63,678 bases of DNA from Alphaproteobacteria bacterium BRH_c36 (GCA_001516065.1 LOEV01000234.1:1-63678); one strand, 5' to 3'. Counted from the stretch's first letter, positions 1 to 8,731 are shown. The notes: generated from the sequence alone by a model not told the origin. Translations and numbers: made by a program.

Positions 1-622
1 AGGAAGTGTGGGCAAAAGCAGAGCCCCACACGACTTTAGGAAGCCAACACAAGCTTGCGCAGTGTTGAGCAAGGAAGTGTGGGCAAAAGCAGAGCCCCAC
101 ACGACTTTAGGAAGCCAACACAAGCTTGCGCAGTGTTGAGCAAGGAAGTGTGGGCAAAAGCAGAGCCCCACACGACTTTAGGAAGCCAACACAAGCTTGC
201 GCAGTGTTGAGCAAGGAAGTGTGGGCAAAAGCAGAGCCCCACACGACTTTAGGAAGCCAACACAAGCTTGCGCAGTGTTGAGCAAGGAAGTGTGGGCAAA
301 AGCAGAGCCCCACACGACTTTAGGAAGCCAACACAAGCTTGCGCAGTGTTGAGCAAGGAAGTGTGGGCAAAAGCAGAGCCCCACACGACTTTAGGAAGCC
401 AACACAAGCTTGCGCAGTGTTGAGCAAGGAAGTGTGGGCAAAAGCAGAGCCCCACACGACTTTAGGAAGCCAACACAAGCTTGCGCAGTGTTGAGCAAGG
501 AAGTGTGGGCAAAAGCAGAGCCCCACACGACTTTAGGAAGCCAACACAAGCTTGCGCAGTGTTGAGCAAGGAAGTGTGGGCAAAAGCAGAGCCCCACACG
601 ACTTTAGGAAGCCAACACAAGC
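1..622. repeat. 71-bp tandem repeat array, at least 8.76 copies
   Basis: Units start at 1, 72, 143, 214, 285, 356, 427, 498 and 569. Eight are full length and the ninth breaks off after 54 bases, at about 622. By eye the copies are identical. The array begins at or before base 1, so its true length is unknown. Each unit holds two possible hairpins: GTGTGGG/CCCACAC around a 12-base loop, and CAACAC/GTGTTG around an 11-base loop. Because 71 is not a multiple of 3, overlapping 68-codon frames appear on the minus strand; they are by-products of the repeat. There are no unique spacers, so it is not a CRISPR. Confidence 0.97.
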
Positions 623-719
623 CCAACACCGGCCTGCCGAGCGCTGGCCCTTTGAGCCGCAAGGCTCGGGGAGCAAGAGCAACAGGAGTGAGCCGCGCTC
701 AGACATTGCCGCAACCACG

Positions 720-830
720 TTCGTCATTCCCGCGCAGGCGGGAACCTAATCAAGGTTGGAATTACTCGGGACATACGCTGAAAAAAAATATGGCTGGCTT
801 GGGTCCCCACCTGCGTGGGGATGACGATGG
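720..830. repeat. Palindromic repeat element with inverted GCGCAGG ends, copy 1
   Basis: About 25 bases at the left end (CGTCATTCCCGCGCAGGCGG and on) are the near-complement of the right end (CCCCACCTGCGTGGGGATGA), enclosing a core of about 60 bases. Each arm is also partly self-complementary. Elements of this kind, whose translation reads VIPAQAGT, are widespread in proteobacterial intergenic DNA. The function is unknown; it may fold as a long hairpin in RNA. Confidence 0.75.
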
Positions 831-850
831 TGTAGTTCGCGCCCTGTCAG

Positions 851-893
851 CAACACTGGCCTGCCAAGTGTTGGTCAAAGGCAGGTGCGACCT
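851..893 (+). repeat. Dispersed hairpin related to the tandem-array unit
   Basis: CAACACTGGCCTGCCAAGTG followed by TTGGTCAAAG forms a CAACACT/AGTGTTG hairpin. Its tail resembles the part of the 71-bp unit running from GCTTGC through AGTGTTG to the AAGG region. Sister copies lie at 624-647, 970-1010, 1290-1313, 45603-45650 and 51250-51290. Confidence 0.6.
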
Positions 894-969
894 GAAGCTC
901 GCCCTACACAAGTTGACGAAGGAAGGCGATTGAAGAGACCTATCGAGCCGCAGGCTCGGGGAGCCAGTC

Positions 970-1010
970 CAACACCGGCTTGCCGAGTGTTGGCCAACGA
1001 AGAGTGCGAC
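970..1010 (+). repeat. Dispersed hairpin related to the tandem-array unit
   Basis: CAACACCGGCTTGCCGAGTG then TTGGCCAACGAAGAGTG: a hairpin of CAACAC with GTGTTG, with the TTGCCGAGTGTTG core of the family. It is the closest to the array unit among the copies in this mosaic region. Confidence 0.6.
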
Positions 1011-1158
1011 CCGGCGCGAGCGCCGCCCTTGGCCGCGGAGGATCGTCAGGCGCCGGATGCGCCGAAGGAGTGGGCATCCGAAGGCGCACTTTCGATCCAA
1101 AGGCTCGGGGAGCAAGAGGCACAGGAGTGAGCCGCGCTCAGACATTGCCGCAACCACC

Positions 1159-1267
1159 TTCGTCATTCCCGCGCAGGTGGGAACCTGAGCACGGTTACGG
1201 TTGATCGCGGTTCGCCCCGATAAAATCGGGCTTGCTTGGGTCCCCACCTGCGCGGGGATGACGGTGG
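1159..1267. repeat. Palindromic repeat element with inverted GCGCAGG ends, copy 2
   Basis: Second copy of the element at 720-830. The termini are conserved and inverted (CGTCATTCCCGCGCAGGTGG and CCCCACCTGCGCGGGGATGA). The core differs from copy 1. The sequence just upstream (from about 1098) also matches the upstream flank of copy 1, so a larger composite block was duplicated. Confidence 0.75.
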
Positions 1268-1624
1268 TGGAGTTCGTCCCGGCGCATCCCAACACCGGCC
1301 TGCCGAGCGCTGGCCCTTCGAGCCGCAGGCTCGGGGAGCAAGGCGACCCGCGGCGAGCCGCGCTCCAGTGGAGGGCCTCTTCGGCCCGTGAACTCAAAAA
1401 AGGCTGGCGGACGACCCGTATCCTGATCGTTAGGGCTGCTTCGTTCCCGACCTGACCCGGTTGGCGACGGATGCGTCCGCCGCCAGCCCACTTCTGATAT
1501 GACGGTTTTGCTTTTGCGATGCAAGGGCCGCCCGACATCTGTCATCCTCACCAATTAACCTTCAAGTTGCGCTTCCCGGCTCGTCCGTGCTCTTGTCTTG
1601 GTCCACGAAGGAGGCACGCCACGC

Positions 1625-2563
1625 ATGAAGCCCACACTCGGTCCGACTGTCATCCTCGACAGGCTCAGCGAAAAGCGCACCGACAAGGATTATATGGAGG
1701 CGCTGGTTTCAGCCGAAACCTCGCGATTTTTCGTGCTCGCCGGCGACAAGGCGGTCGTCGATTCGAACGAAGACCGCACAAAAACGCACATCCATTGGTT
1801 CACCGGCACCGAAATCGCTGACCTCGGTCTTGCGGTCAACGAAGCGATTTTTTTAGGCATCGACCCGGAAGACGGAACCGCCAAATACGCGGTTGCCACC
1901 AGCGAACATTACGCACGCGGGGCTCCCCAGGCCCGCGACGCTCTGAAAAGCCGTGTCGAAGTGCGCACGCTTGCCACCCAGGGCGCCATGCCGCAGTCCG
2001 AACTGGCGCTTGTCGCTCAGGCCATTTCGCTCGGCCATTGGCACGAGAACAACCGTTGCTGCGGGCGCTGCGGCGGCTCGATGAACGTCAAGCAGGGCGG
2101 CTGGAAGCGCAAATGCTGGGCTTGCGGCTACGAGGCTTTCCCGCGGGTCGATCCCGTCGTCATCATGGCCGTCACCGACGGCGAGCACATCGTGCTGGCC
2201 CATGAGCACCGTTTCCCCGACAAGATGTACTCGACGCTGGCCGGCTACGTTGAGCCGGGAGACGACATCGTCCACGCGGTGCGCCGCGAGACGAAGGAGG
2301 AGACCGGCCTCGAAGTCGGCGAAGTGAGGCTGCTCGGCTCTCAGCCCTGGCCATTCATGCATTCGCTGATGTTGGGCTGCATTGCGCATGCCGAGCACAG
2401 GGAACTGGTGGTTGATGCCGCCGAAATCGAGCACGCGGCCTGGTTCTCGCGCATGGAGGCAAATTCCATGCTGTCGGGCATCCATTCCCAGGAGTTGTGG
2501 CTGCCCGGGCCCCAGTCGATGGCCCACCAGATTGTCAAAGCGTGGCTGTCCAACGAGATTTGA
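1625..2563 (+). CDS. nudC: NAD(+)/NADH diphosphatase (decapping) NudC
   Basis: 312-residue Nudix hydrolase that splits NAD(H) into NMN(H) and AMP; family members also remove NAD caps from RNA. An N-terminal domain is followed by a four-cysteine zinc ribbon (CCGRCGG ... CWACG) and then the Nudix box, starting GYVEPGDD and continuing REtKEETGLEVG. Just after the box is SQPWPFMHS, the array that marks NudC-type enzymes; the usual Pro after WPF is Met here. I chose the ATG at 1625 because GGAGG lies 10 bases upstream; a TTG at 1598 would add nine residues without a ribosome site. It stands alone, downstream of the repeat mosaic. Confidence 0.95.
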   Translation: MKPTLGPTVILDRLSEKRTDKDYMEALVSAETSRFFVLAGDKAVVDSNEDRTKTHIHWFTGTEIADLGLAVNEAIFLGIDPEDGTAKYAVATSEHYARGAPQARDALKSRVEVRTLATQGAMPQSELALVAQAISLGHWHENNRCCGRCGGSMNVKQGGWKRKCWACGYEAFPRVDPVVIMAVTDGEHIVLAHEHRFPDKMYSTLAGYVEPGDDIVHAVRRETKEETGLEVGEVRLLGSQPWPFMHSLMLGCIAHAEHRELVVDAAEIEHAAWFSRMEANSMLSGIHSQELWLPGPQSMAHQIVKAWLSNEI

Positions 2564-2633
2564 AGGGCCGCGGCTGCGGGGGTGCTGCCACACTGTGGCA
2601 TTCAGACGCTTGCCGTCGGGTGCCGACTGACTA

Positions 2634-3062
2634 ATGATTGAAGCCATGAAAGTCCTGCGACAGTCCGCCATCGTGAAGCGTACCGCGGTGTGGTCGGCCC
2701 TTGTGGCGACCCTGCTGCACGTCGCGTTGCTTTCGCTACATGTTACCGCGAACTTTGAGCGCGCCATCGCCGCCCCGGGCGATCTGGCGAAGCTTTCGGT
2801 TCACGCGCTGTGCGGCACCGGCGTGTCGGCGCCGCTCTCCGAGGACGGCTCAAGCCTGCCCGCAGGCTCCGGCACATCCGCCGGCAACTGCCCCATCTGC
2901 ACCGGCGCTGCCCCGGTCGCCTGCCTCAGCGCACCGGATGCTGTATTAGCACCGGTCACCTTCAACATCGCCGCCGAGCCCCCGCCGGCCGCGATAACGG
3001 TGCCTGCCGCCCGCCGGCAATGCTTCGCGGGCTCGATTCGCGGTCCCCCAGCTCTCGTCTGA
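2634..3062 (+). CDS. DUF2946-like small exported/membrane protein next to copper genes
   Basis: 142 residues. There is one hydrophobic N-terminal segment (about residues 20-40), then an Ala/Pro/Gly-rich region with a CPIC pair inside NCPICTGAAPVACLS. The layout (N-terminal anchor, late Cys-x-x-Cys, low-complexity tail) fits DUF2946, whose members often sit next to PCuAC and Sco genes. A role in periplasmic copper handling is therefore inferred from context. The next gene is 225 bases downstream. An in-frame ATG at 2646 is an equally possible start, as neither has a clear ribosome site. The assignment is moderate because the family is poorly conserved. Confidence 0.6.
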   Translation: MIEAMKVLRQSAIVKRTAVWSALVATLLHVALLSLHVTANFERAIAAPGDLAKLSVHALCGTGVSAPLSEDGSSLPAGSGTSAGNCPICTGAAPVACLSAPDAVLAPVTFNIAAEPPPAAITVPAARRQCFAGSIRGPPALV

Positions 3063-3287
3063 CCCTTAATCGCGACGTTTTGAAAGAGCAGTCCCGCACA
3101 CTGCGTGCGTGGGCGGTTCTGATCATCGAATTAATTCAATCTGCAGATGAGCAACGACTGGATGTTCACCGTTGGCTGGCAGAAGGCGTTCTGAACATCA
3201 ACGCAATCGACGCTAAAGAAGTTACCCTCAACTGCGAGGGAGCGACGGCCCCGCCATCCTCCCCGCTTCATCTCCTGGGAGATATCA

Positions 3288-3899
3288 ATGCAAAAGACGA
3301 TGCTGACACTGGCCGCCCTGCTCTTCGCGACCGGTATGATTGCTGCCGAAACGGCCGCCGCCTGCGAAAAGCATGACAAGGCCGCGCAGGCTCAAACGAA
3401 CATGACCCGCATCGCGGACGCTGGCACGACGCATTCCGATGCCCAGAGCCACGCCGGCCTCAGCGTCGACAAGCCCTGGACGCGGGCCACGCCGCCCGGA
3501 GCCAAGGTCGCCGGCGGCTTCCTGACGATCACCAATTCCGGCAAGGAGCCCGACAGGCTGATCGGCGCCAGCTTCGCCCTTTCGAAAAGCGTCGAAGTTC
3601 ACGAGATGAGGATGACCGACGGCGTCATGCGCATGAACGAGGTCAAGGGCGGGCTTGAGATCGCCCCCGGCACCACGGTGGAACTGAAGCCAGGCGGCTA
3701 CCATCTTATGTTCATGGATTTGACCGGCACGCCCAAGGAAAGCGAATCCGTGAAAGGTACGCTGCAGTTCGAGAAGGCCGGCGAGATCGCGGTCGAATTC
3801 GCCGTTGCTCCAATCGGTGCAAAGTCGATCGACGGCGCGGGCGACAACATGCCGGCTGGCCATGAACATGGTGGCCATGAGATGAAACACCAGCATTGA
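3288..3899 (+). CDS. Periplasmic copper chaperone PCu(A)C
   Basis: 203 residues with a signal peptide (MQKTMLTLAALLFATGMIAA) and a PCuAC domain at about 60-180. The copper ligands of the H-M-x10-M-x21-H-x-M type signature are visible as His105, Met116, His139 and Met141. The tail is rich in His and Met (HEHGGHEMKHQH), an extra metal-binding extension. In this family the chaperone hands Cu(I) to the CuA or CuB site of cytochrome oxidase, together with Sco. The sco gene follows after 20 bases, so the two are surely cotranscribed. The start is set by GGGAG just upstream of the ATG. Confidence 0.93.
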   Translation: MQKTMLTLAALLFATGMIAAETAAACEKHDKAAQAQTNMTRIADAGTTHSDAQSHAGLSVDKPWTRATPPGAKVAGGFLTITNSGKEPDRLIGASFALSKSVEVHEMRMTDGVMRMNEVKGGLEIAPGTTVELKPGGYHLMFMDLTGTPKESESVKGTLQFEKAGEIAVEFAVAPIGAKSIDGAGDNMPAGHEHGGHEMKHQH

Positions 3900-3919
3900 T
3901 TGAAGCGAGGAGAACGAAG

Positions 3920-4546
3920 ATGGCAGCGAAGACTTCGCTACTTGCCCGCATCAGGCTCGTCCTTTGGGGGCTCGTCGCGCTTGCCGCCATTGTTGTCGGT
4001 GCGCTCTTCTTGGGCCACATGCAGGAGGCCGCCCGTCAGGGCGCCTCACTGCCGGGCGCCGCACGCTTCGGCGGCGATTTCGAACTCGTCGACCAGAACT
4101 CCAAGACGTTTTCAAGCGATTCTCTCAAAGGCCACCCGCACGCCGTGTTCTTCGGCTTCACGCACTGCCCCGACGTTTGCCCCACGACGCTGTTCGAGAT
4201 GACCAAGCACCTCGAGGCCCTAGGGCCCAAGGCTGACAAGCTGATGGTGCTTTTCATCACGGTCGATCCGGCCCGCGACACCCCGGAGCAGTTGAAGCAA
4301 TACCTTTCGGCGTTCGATTCGCGCATCGTCGGTCTGTCGGGAAGCGCGGAGCAGATCTCCAACGTGGCGAAAAAATACCGGATCGTGGCCGAGAAGGTCG
4401 CCACTTCCGATGGCGGCTACACCATGAACCATACAGCGACCGTTTTCCTGTTCGACGGCAACGGGACTCTGACGTCGACGCTGAGTTGGGAAGAGGATGA
4501 GAAAACGCGCCAGGCGAAGCTGGAACGTCTTGCTGAGCGGGGCTGA
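3920..4546 (+). CDS. Sco1/SenC/PrrC family copper-binding thioredoxin-fold protein
   Basis: 208 residues anchored by one transmembrane segment (about 12-34), with a periplasmic thioredoxin fold. The Cu ligands are intact: Cys83 and Cys87 in THCPDVCPTT, and His171 in MNHTATVFLF. Sco proteins deliver copper to, and reduce, the CuA site of aa3-type cytochrome oxidase. The ATG at 3920 is preferred over the upstream in-frame ATG at 3896 because GCGAGGAG sits 7 bases before it and the upstream one overlaps the previous gene. It forms a unit with the PCuAC gene. Confidence 0.94.
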   Translation: MAAKTSLLARIRLVLWGLVALAAIVVGALFLGHMQEAARQGASLPGAARFGGDFELVDQNSKTFSSDSLKGHPHAVFFGFTHCPDVCPTTLFEMTKHLEALGPKADKLMVLFITVDPARDTPEQLKQYLSAFDSRIVGLSGSAEQISNVAKKYRIVAEKVATSDGGYTMNHTATVFLFDGNGTLTSTLSWEEDEKTRQAKLERLAERG

Positions 4547-4569
4547 CGGCGTCGCGCAAAAGGCGGAAC

Positions 4570-5742
4570 TTAACGCGTCGCCATCGTGCGATTTTTTGCC
4601 AGTGCATCCCATACAACCCGGATCTTCGCCGTATCCTCGATGCGCCCGAAATCCTGGTCTTCGAGACGTTCTGCAAGCGAGCTGTCATGAAACAGGATCT
4701 CGACGGCGTGCGTGCTCCGCAGAAGAATTCTGAATTCTTCGAGCCGCAGGACGGATGGCTTCTTCGAACTGCGCGCCGGCATGACCCCGGAACCAGGGAC
4801 CGTCTTGGCGGTCGACTGCTTTGAACTTGAAATGTCAGCAACGGGTCGTGGCCAGACATCGCTTCCCCATATGACTGCGCTGATGTCCTGGTAGGCGAAC
4901 TGATGCGCCGCCAGATATACAGCATCTCCCGTCTTCAGATCGACAGCGCCTTCAAGAACCAGGACGTCGTCTTCACCGAAATCGAAGGCGCTGACTCCGA
5001 TCGGCGACATCCGCGGGATGCTGTCGGTTCCGATCCTGGCGAGAATGTCGGGCTTGTTGAGCCGTTCGCGTTTGGGAAAGCATTTCAGGAATTGCACGCC
5101 TGCTCCCTCGAGCCTGCCAGCGGGAATCGGCAGGTGCGCACGGGCATCGTGGACGAAGTCCCTGAACTGCACCGCGGTGAGTTCGTCGATTTCTTTTTCC
5201 AGTTCAGCAAGCGGCTTCGGCACCTGATTTTTATGGTAGACATAGGACACCACCGCCGCGATGAAAGCCATCGCCGCGATGGCGATCATCAGTGCGATCA
5301 GCCACGGCGGGCCGGTATCGAAATAGAGAACGTCGAAGGCCGCGATGCCGATAGCCAGGGACATTGGCGCCGGCCAGCCGCGGCTCCAAAGCGGTTCGAT
5401 GCCTGACAGCACCATCAAAAGCAGGCCGGGCAGCAGGAATACAAGTCCGTCCGACTGCCCGAGAATCTGCCGGTCGGTTTCTTCGGTGAGGATGACCTTG
5501 ATGACAGGGGTCAGGAACAGCGCCATGCCGGTAAGGCCGACAACCCAGCGCAGCGTCAGCGTCGTCACCTTGGCCTTCAGGTATTCCCTGAGATTGCGGT
5601 CGTGCTGCTTCGAGAAGTAGTCGATCAGGAGGCGTTCGATGGCCTTGCGGTTTGAAGGCCCAGGGCTAGCTGCAGGAGTTTGCGAGGCGGCGGCAACAGC
5701 GCCGGCTGGCGGGCTGGATAATGTCCAAGCGGACTCCTGCAT
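4570..5742 (-). CDS. Unknown multi-pass membrane protein with a large soluble C-terminal domain
   Basis: 390 residues. A short Pro/Ala-rich start and a basic amphipathic stretch (KAIERLLIDYFSKQHDRNLR) precede four predicted membrane segments at about residues 55-160. A soluble region of about 230 residues follows, beginning with an acidic helix (LEKEIDELTAVQFRDFVHDA). I do not recognise the family. The ATG at 5742 is chosen because TTGGAG lies 7 bases upstream; an in-frame start at 5799 lacks one. It converges with the sco gene (24 bases apart) and has no same-strand partner. It could be a membrane sensor or scaffold, but nothing in the sequence identifies a catalytic site. Confidence 0.8.
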   Translation of the reverse strand: MQESAWTLSSPPAGAVAAASQTPAASPGPSNRKAIERLLIDYFSKQHDRNLREYLKAKVTTLTLRWVVGLTGMALFLTPVIKVILTEETDRQILGQSDGLVFLLPGLLLMVLSGIEPLWSRGWPAPMSLAIGIAAFDVLYFDTGPPWLIALMIAIAAMAFIAAVVSYVYHKNQVPKPLAELEKEIDELTAVQFRDFVHDARAHLPIPAGRLEGAGVQFLKCFPKRERLNKPDILARIGTDSIPRMSPIGVSAFDFGEDDVLVLEGAVDLKTGDAVYLAAHQFAYQDISAVIWGSDVWPRPVADISSSKQSTAKTVPGSGVMPARSSKKPSVLRLEEFRILLRSTHAVEILFHDSSLAERLEDQDFGRIEDTAKIRVVWDALAKNRTMATR

Positions 5743-5921
5743 GGCGAAACTCCAACAAAAAACACAGTATGACAGATGAGCGGCACCAATTGTCTGCACC
5801 CGCCACCCTGCGAAATAGCACAGCTTGAGGCTTGCGAAATGGGCCAGATTAAAATTCGTGCTTCACGCTTTGCGGTAAAGACAGTAGCTGTGCCTGCCGG
5901 GCATCGGCTCGATGATTGCCG

Positions 5922-6674
5922 CTAGACGCAGCGGCCGCCATCGACTTCGATCGCAACTCCCGTGATGAACTCGGAAGCATCTTCCGCCAGGAAGACGGCC
6001 GCATTGGCGATGTCAGAGGGGCGCGACATCCGCCCCAGCGGGATGGTGGCGACAAACTTGGCGCGGTTTTCCGGCGTGTCCGGTTGCCCCATGAACGATT
6101 CCAACAGCCCCGTTTCGCCGATCACCGGATTTATCGCATTGACGCGGATTTTCTTCGGGGCCAGCTCGGCGGCAAGCGACTTCGTCAGCGTGATCGCAGC
6201 CCCCTTGGATCCGTTGTACCAGGTCAGCCCCGGCCTCGGTCTCACGCCCGCCGTCGAAGCCGTGTTGATGATAACCCCTCCACCGCGTTTCTCCATCGCA
6301 GGAACCGCCGCCAGTGTTGTCAGGTAGAGCGACTTGACGTTGACCGCGTAGATCCGGTCGAACTCGTCTTCGGTGACCTCGAGGGCAGGCTTGTTCCTGT
6401 GCGTCGCCCCGGCGTTGTTGACGAGGATGTCGAGCCCGCCGAAATGATCGACAGCCGCCGCGACTATCGCCTCGACGTCCGCCCGCCGCGTCACGTCCGC
6501 CGCGATGCCGACGGCAGCCGACCCGATCGCATCGGCGACCGCCTTGGCTCCCGATCCATTAAGATCGGCTATCACGACCTTGGCGCCTTCGAGCGCGTAC
6601 GCTTCCGCGATGCCGCGCCCGAACCCGGAGGCGGCACCGGTGACGACGGCAATCTTGTTGGCAAGCCGGCTCAT
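5922..6674 (-). CDS. SDR-family oxidoreductase (FabG-like)
   Basis: 250 residues, the classical short-chain dehydrogenase size. The cofactor motif TGAASGFGRG is near the start, NNAG is at about 87-90, a catalytic Ser lies in NTAST and the YNGSK box holds the Tyr/Lys pair. Asp at the end of the second strand (VVIADLNG) suggests NAD rather than NADP. The substrate cannot be read from sequence; FabG-like and glucose 1-dehydrogenase-like enzymes share this layout. Its ATG is one base downstream of the pheA stop, so the two are translationally coupled; AGG precedes the ATG by four bases. Confidence 0.9.
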   Translation of the reverse strand: MSRLANKIAVVTGAASGFGRGIAEAYALEGAKVVIADLNGSGAKAVADAIGSAAVGIAADVTRRADVEAIVAAAVDHFGGLDILVNNAGATHRNKPALEVTEDEFDRIYAVNVKSLYLTTLAAVPAMEKRGGGVIINTASTAGVRPRPGLTWYNGSKGAAITLTKSLAAELAPKKIRVNAINPVIGETGLLESFMGQPDTPENRAKFVATIPLGRMSRPSDIANAAVFLAEDASEFITGVAIEVDGGRCV

Positions 6675-6675
6675 G

Positions 6676-7629
6676 TCACCTGTGCCCCTGCATACCGATG
6701 TGCGGGTTCAGCTTGCGTTCCATCTCCGCCCGGTAGGGGCTCGCCCGGTAGGTGCCGAGAATGCGCACCTGCGTTGAGAAGAACGAAAGTTCCTCAAGGG
6801 CAAGCTGCACCATGCGGTCAGCGGGGTGGCCTTCGACGTCGGCAAAGAACATCGTGGCGTTGAAGGTGCCCTCGAGCTGGTAGCTTTCGAGCTTCGTCAT
6901 GTTGACGCCGTTCGTCGCGAACCCGCCCAGCGCCTTGTAGAGGGCGGCTGGAACGTTGCGCACGCGGAACAGGAAGGTGGTGACGACAGGGCCGTCGTCG
7001 GGCTCCGCGTCGTCGGGTTCGGCTGACAGGATGACGAAGCGCGTCGTATTATGCACTTCGTCCTCGACGTCGCTCTTGAGGATCTCAAGCCCGTAGATTT
7101 CTGCCGCCAGCGTCGTCGCAATGGCGGCCTGCGAGGGGTCGCTGGCTTCCGCCACCATGCGCGCCGAGCCTGCCGTATCGGCTTCTGGAACCGGTTTCAG
7201 CCCGAGCTGGCGCAGCGTGTTGCGGCACTGCCCAAGCGCCTGGGTATGGCTAAGCACCCTTTTGATGTCCTCGATCCTGGTTCCCGGCTTCGCAAGCAGT
7301 TGATGGCGCACGCGCAGGAAGTGCTCGCCGACGATGTAGAGGTCCGACTCCGGCAACAGGTAGTGGATGTCGGCAACCCGCCCTGCGACCGAATTCTCGA
7401 TTGGGATCATCGCGTAAGCCGCTTCCCCCGAGCGCACCGCCGCGATGGCGTCCTCGAACGTCGGGCAGGCAACCGCTTCCATCGCCGGGAACGCTGCGGC
7501 GCAGGCCACATGCGAGTTGGCGCCCGGTTCACCCTGAAAGGCGATGCGCTCGCCGGGGCGCTCGGCTCCGGCCGGGCGTTCGGCACTGGTCTGCGGCTTG
7601 ATAGAGGCGTTCTTGCTGGTTGGCGGCAT
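6676..7629 (-). CDS. pheA: Prephenate dehydratase
   Basis: 317 residues. It makes phenylpyruvate from prephenate in phenylalanine synthesis. The catalytic domain (about 30-215) shows FQGEPGANSH, PIENSVAG and NTTRFVIL, the last being the catalytic TRF motif. It is followed by an ACT regulatory domain with LESYQLEG, the phenylalanine-sensing ESRP region in its alphaproteobacterial form. There is no chorismate mutase domain, so it is monofunctional. The start is uncertain: an ATG at 7629 gives a Ser/Ala/Pro-rich leader of about 25 residues; a GTG at 7689 would extend it by 20 with no better ribosome site. kdsB lies 113 bases upstream on the same strand, a usual rhizobial order. Confidence 0.95.
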   Translation of the reverse strand: MPPTSKNASIKPQTSAERPAGAERPGERIAFQGEPGANSHVACAAAFPAMEAVACPTFEDAIAAVRSGEAAYAMIPIENSVAGRVADIHYLLPESDLYIVGEHFLRVRHQLLAKPGTRIEDIKRVLSHTQALGQCRNTLRQLGLKPVPEADTAGSARMVAEASDPSQAAIATTLAAEIYGLEILKSDVEDEVHNTTRFVILSAEPDDAEPDDGPVVTTFLFRVRNVPAALYKALGGFATNGVNMTKLESYQLEGTFNATMFFADVEGHPADRMVQLALEELSFFSTQVRILGTYRASPYRAEMERKLNPHIGMQGHR

Positions 7630-7742
7630 GTTTTGTCCGGTGGTGGTGTCTCGGCCGCAGCAGGCCTGGGAGGCGGAGGCGGTACGCACGGGCCGTACGC
7701 GAGGAACGAGGCTGCGCGAGCTGTCGGAAAATCGACTGCCGC

Positions 7743-8492
7743 TCAGCCGGATTGTTCTTTGTTCTCAAAGGCCTTCCGCGCCCGCTCCAGATCGCCTGGA
7801 GTATCGACACCGAGCGGTACTGTGTCAACGATCCGTACATCGATGCGCATGCCATCTTCGAGCGCCCTGAGCTGCTCCAGACGTTCGCGGACCTCCAGCG
7901 CAGACGGCTTCAGCGCCACGTACTTTTCCAGCGCCGGCCGGCGGAAGGCGTAGATCCCGATGTGATGGTAGAGCGGCCCGTCGCCGAAAGGAGCGGTGGC
8001 GCGTGTGAAATAGAGGGCTCGCAGCACTCCAGGAGTACCCGTTGGCGTCCCCACGACTTTGACTACGTTGGGGTTATCGCGCTCGCTTTCCTCGCTGATC
8101 TCTGCTGCCAGGGTTGCGATGTGCACACTTTTCGTCGTGAGCGGTTCGATACAGGCGGAAACCAGCCGCGGATCAAGCGCCGGCAGATCGCCCTGCAAGT
8201 TGATGATGAAATCCGCGCCCCCCTCCGGGTCGACTTTGTTGATCGCTTCGAACACCCGGTCCGACCCCGAGACGTGGTCCTTGCGAGTCATCACGGCTTC
8301 CCCGCCGGCGGCGCGAACGGCAGCCGCGATCTCCTCGGCGTCAGTTGCAACAACAACCCGGCCCGCCTCCGCTTCGTGCGCGCGGCGCCAGACTTGGACG
8401 ATCATGGGTTCTCCGCCGATTTCGAGCATCGGCTTACCGGGAAGACGGGAGGCCTCCATTCGGGCCGGGATGACGATCAGCGCGTTCCGCAT
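7743..8492 (-). CDS. kdsB: 3-deoxy-manno-octulosonate cytidylyltransferase (CMP-KDO synthetase)
   Basis: 249 residues. It activates KDO with CTP for the inner core of lipopolysaccharide. It opens with [18 protein letters not shown], the nucleotide-binding loop of the family, and contains the [10 protein letters not shown] metal/CTP segment (the usual form is QGDEP). ATG 8492 is chosen because AAGGA is five bases upstream; an in-frame upstream start at 8537 lacks one. It is divergent from cycM and upstream of pheA, the arrangement found in many Hyphomicrobiales. Confidence 0.95.
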   Translation of the reverse strand: MRNALIVIPARMEASRLPGKPMLEIGGEPMIVQVWRRAHEAEAGRVVVATDAEEIAAAVRAAGGEAVMTRKDHVSGSDRVFEAINKVDPEGGADFIINLQGDLPALDPRLVSACIEPLTTKSVHIATLAAEISEESERDNPNVVKVVGTPTGTPGVLRALYFTRATAPFGDGPLYHHIGIYAFRRPALEKYVALKPSALEVRERLEQLRALEDGMRIDVRIVDTVPLGVDTPGDLERARKAFENKEQSG

Positions 8493-8731
8493 TGGAGTCC
8501 TTATGTTGGCCGGAGGTAGCGAAGTGCCCCACCTCACAAAGTCGAAGGCGACGATTGGTCTCGCTGATGAGGGGTGTTAGATGGCCCCGAAGCGAGTTGC
8601 AAGCGGGGCGCGAAACCATATAGTCCCGCCAGAGATCCGCGTCTGTCTGCCTCGAGTATTGTGCAGGCTGACAGCGCAATGACGCATCTGGGCAAACTGA
8701 AGCATTTGGGCAAGCAGGACGCAAAGCGAAC

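Larger units (their letters stand above)
623..1624. repeat. Mosaic of degenerate intergenic repeats, no gene
   Basis: From 623 to about 1400 the sequence is a patchwork of recurring blocks. One is a GAGCC...GGCTCGGGGAGC palindrome at about 652-672, 947-963, 1104-1117 and 1320-1339. Another is a block of about 90 bases ending in the GCGCAGG palindrome, present at about 660-748 and 1098-1187. A third is the short CAACAC...GTGTTG-type hairpin related to the tandem array (624-647, 851-880, 970-996, 1290-1313). From about 1400 to 1624 I see no repeat and no gene other than the nudC leader. No frame here has codon-like structure or a ribosome binding site. Confidence 0.85.

Noticed and set aside
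1-622. CRISPR array
   Set aside because: The whole 71-bp unit repeats without variable spacers, and no cas genes are nearby.
36-727. Series of overlapping 68-codon frames on the minus strand
   Set aside because: They arise because the 71-bp unit rotates through all frames; there is no ribosome site, and the same peptide repeats only as a product of the array.
2810-3376. 188-codon plus-strand frame across the copper genes
   Set aside because: Overlaps the DUF2946-like gene and the PCuAC start out of frame and has no domain.
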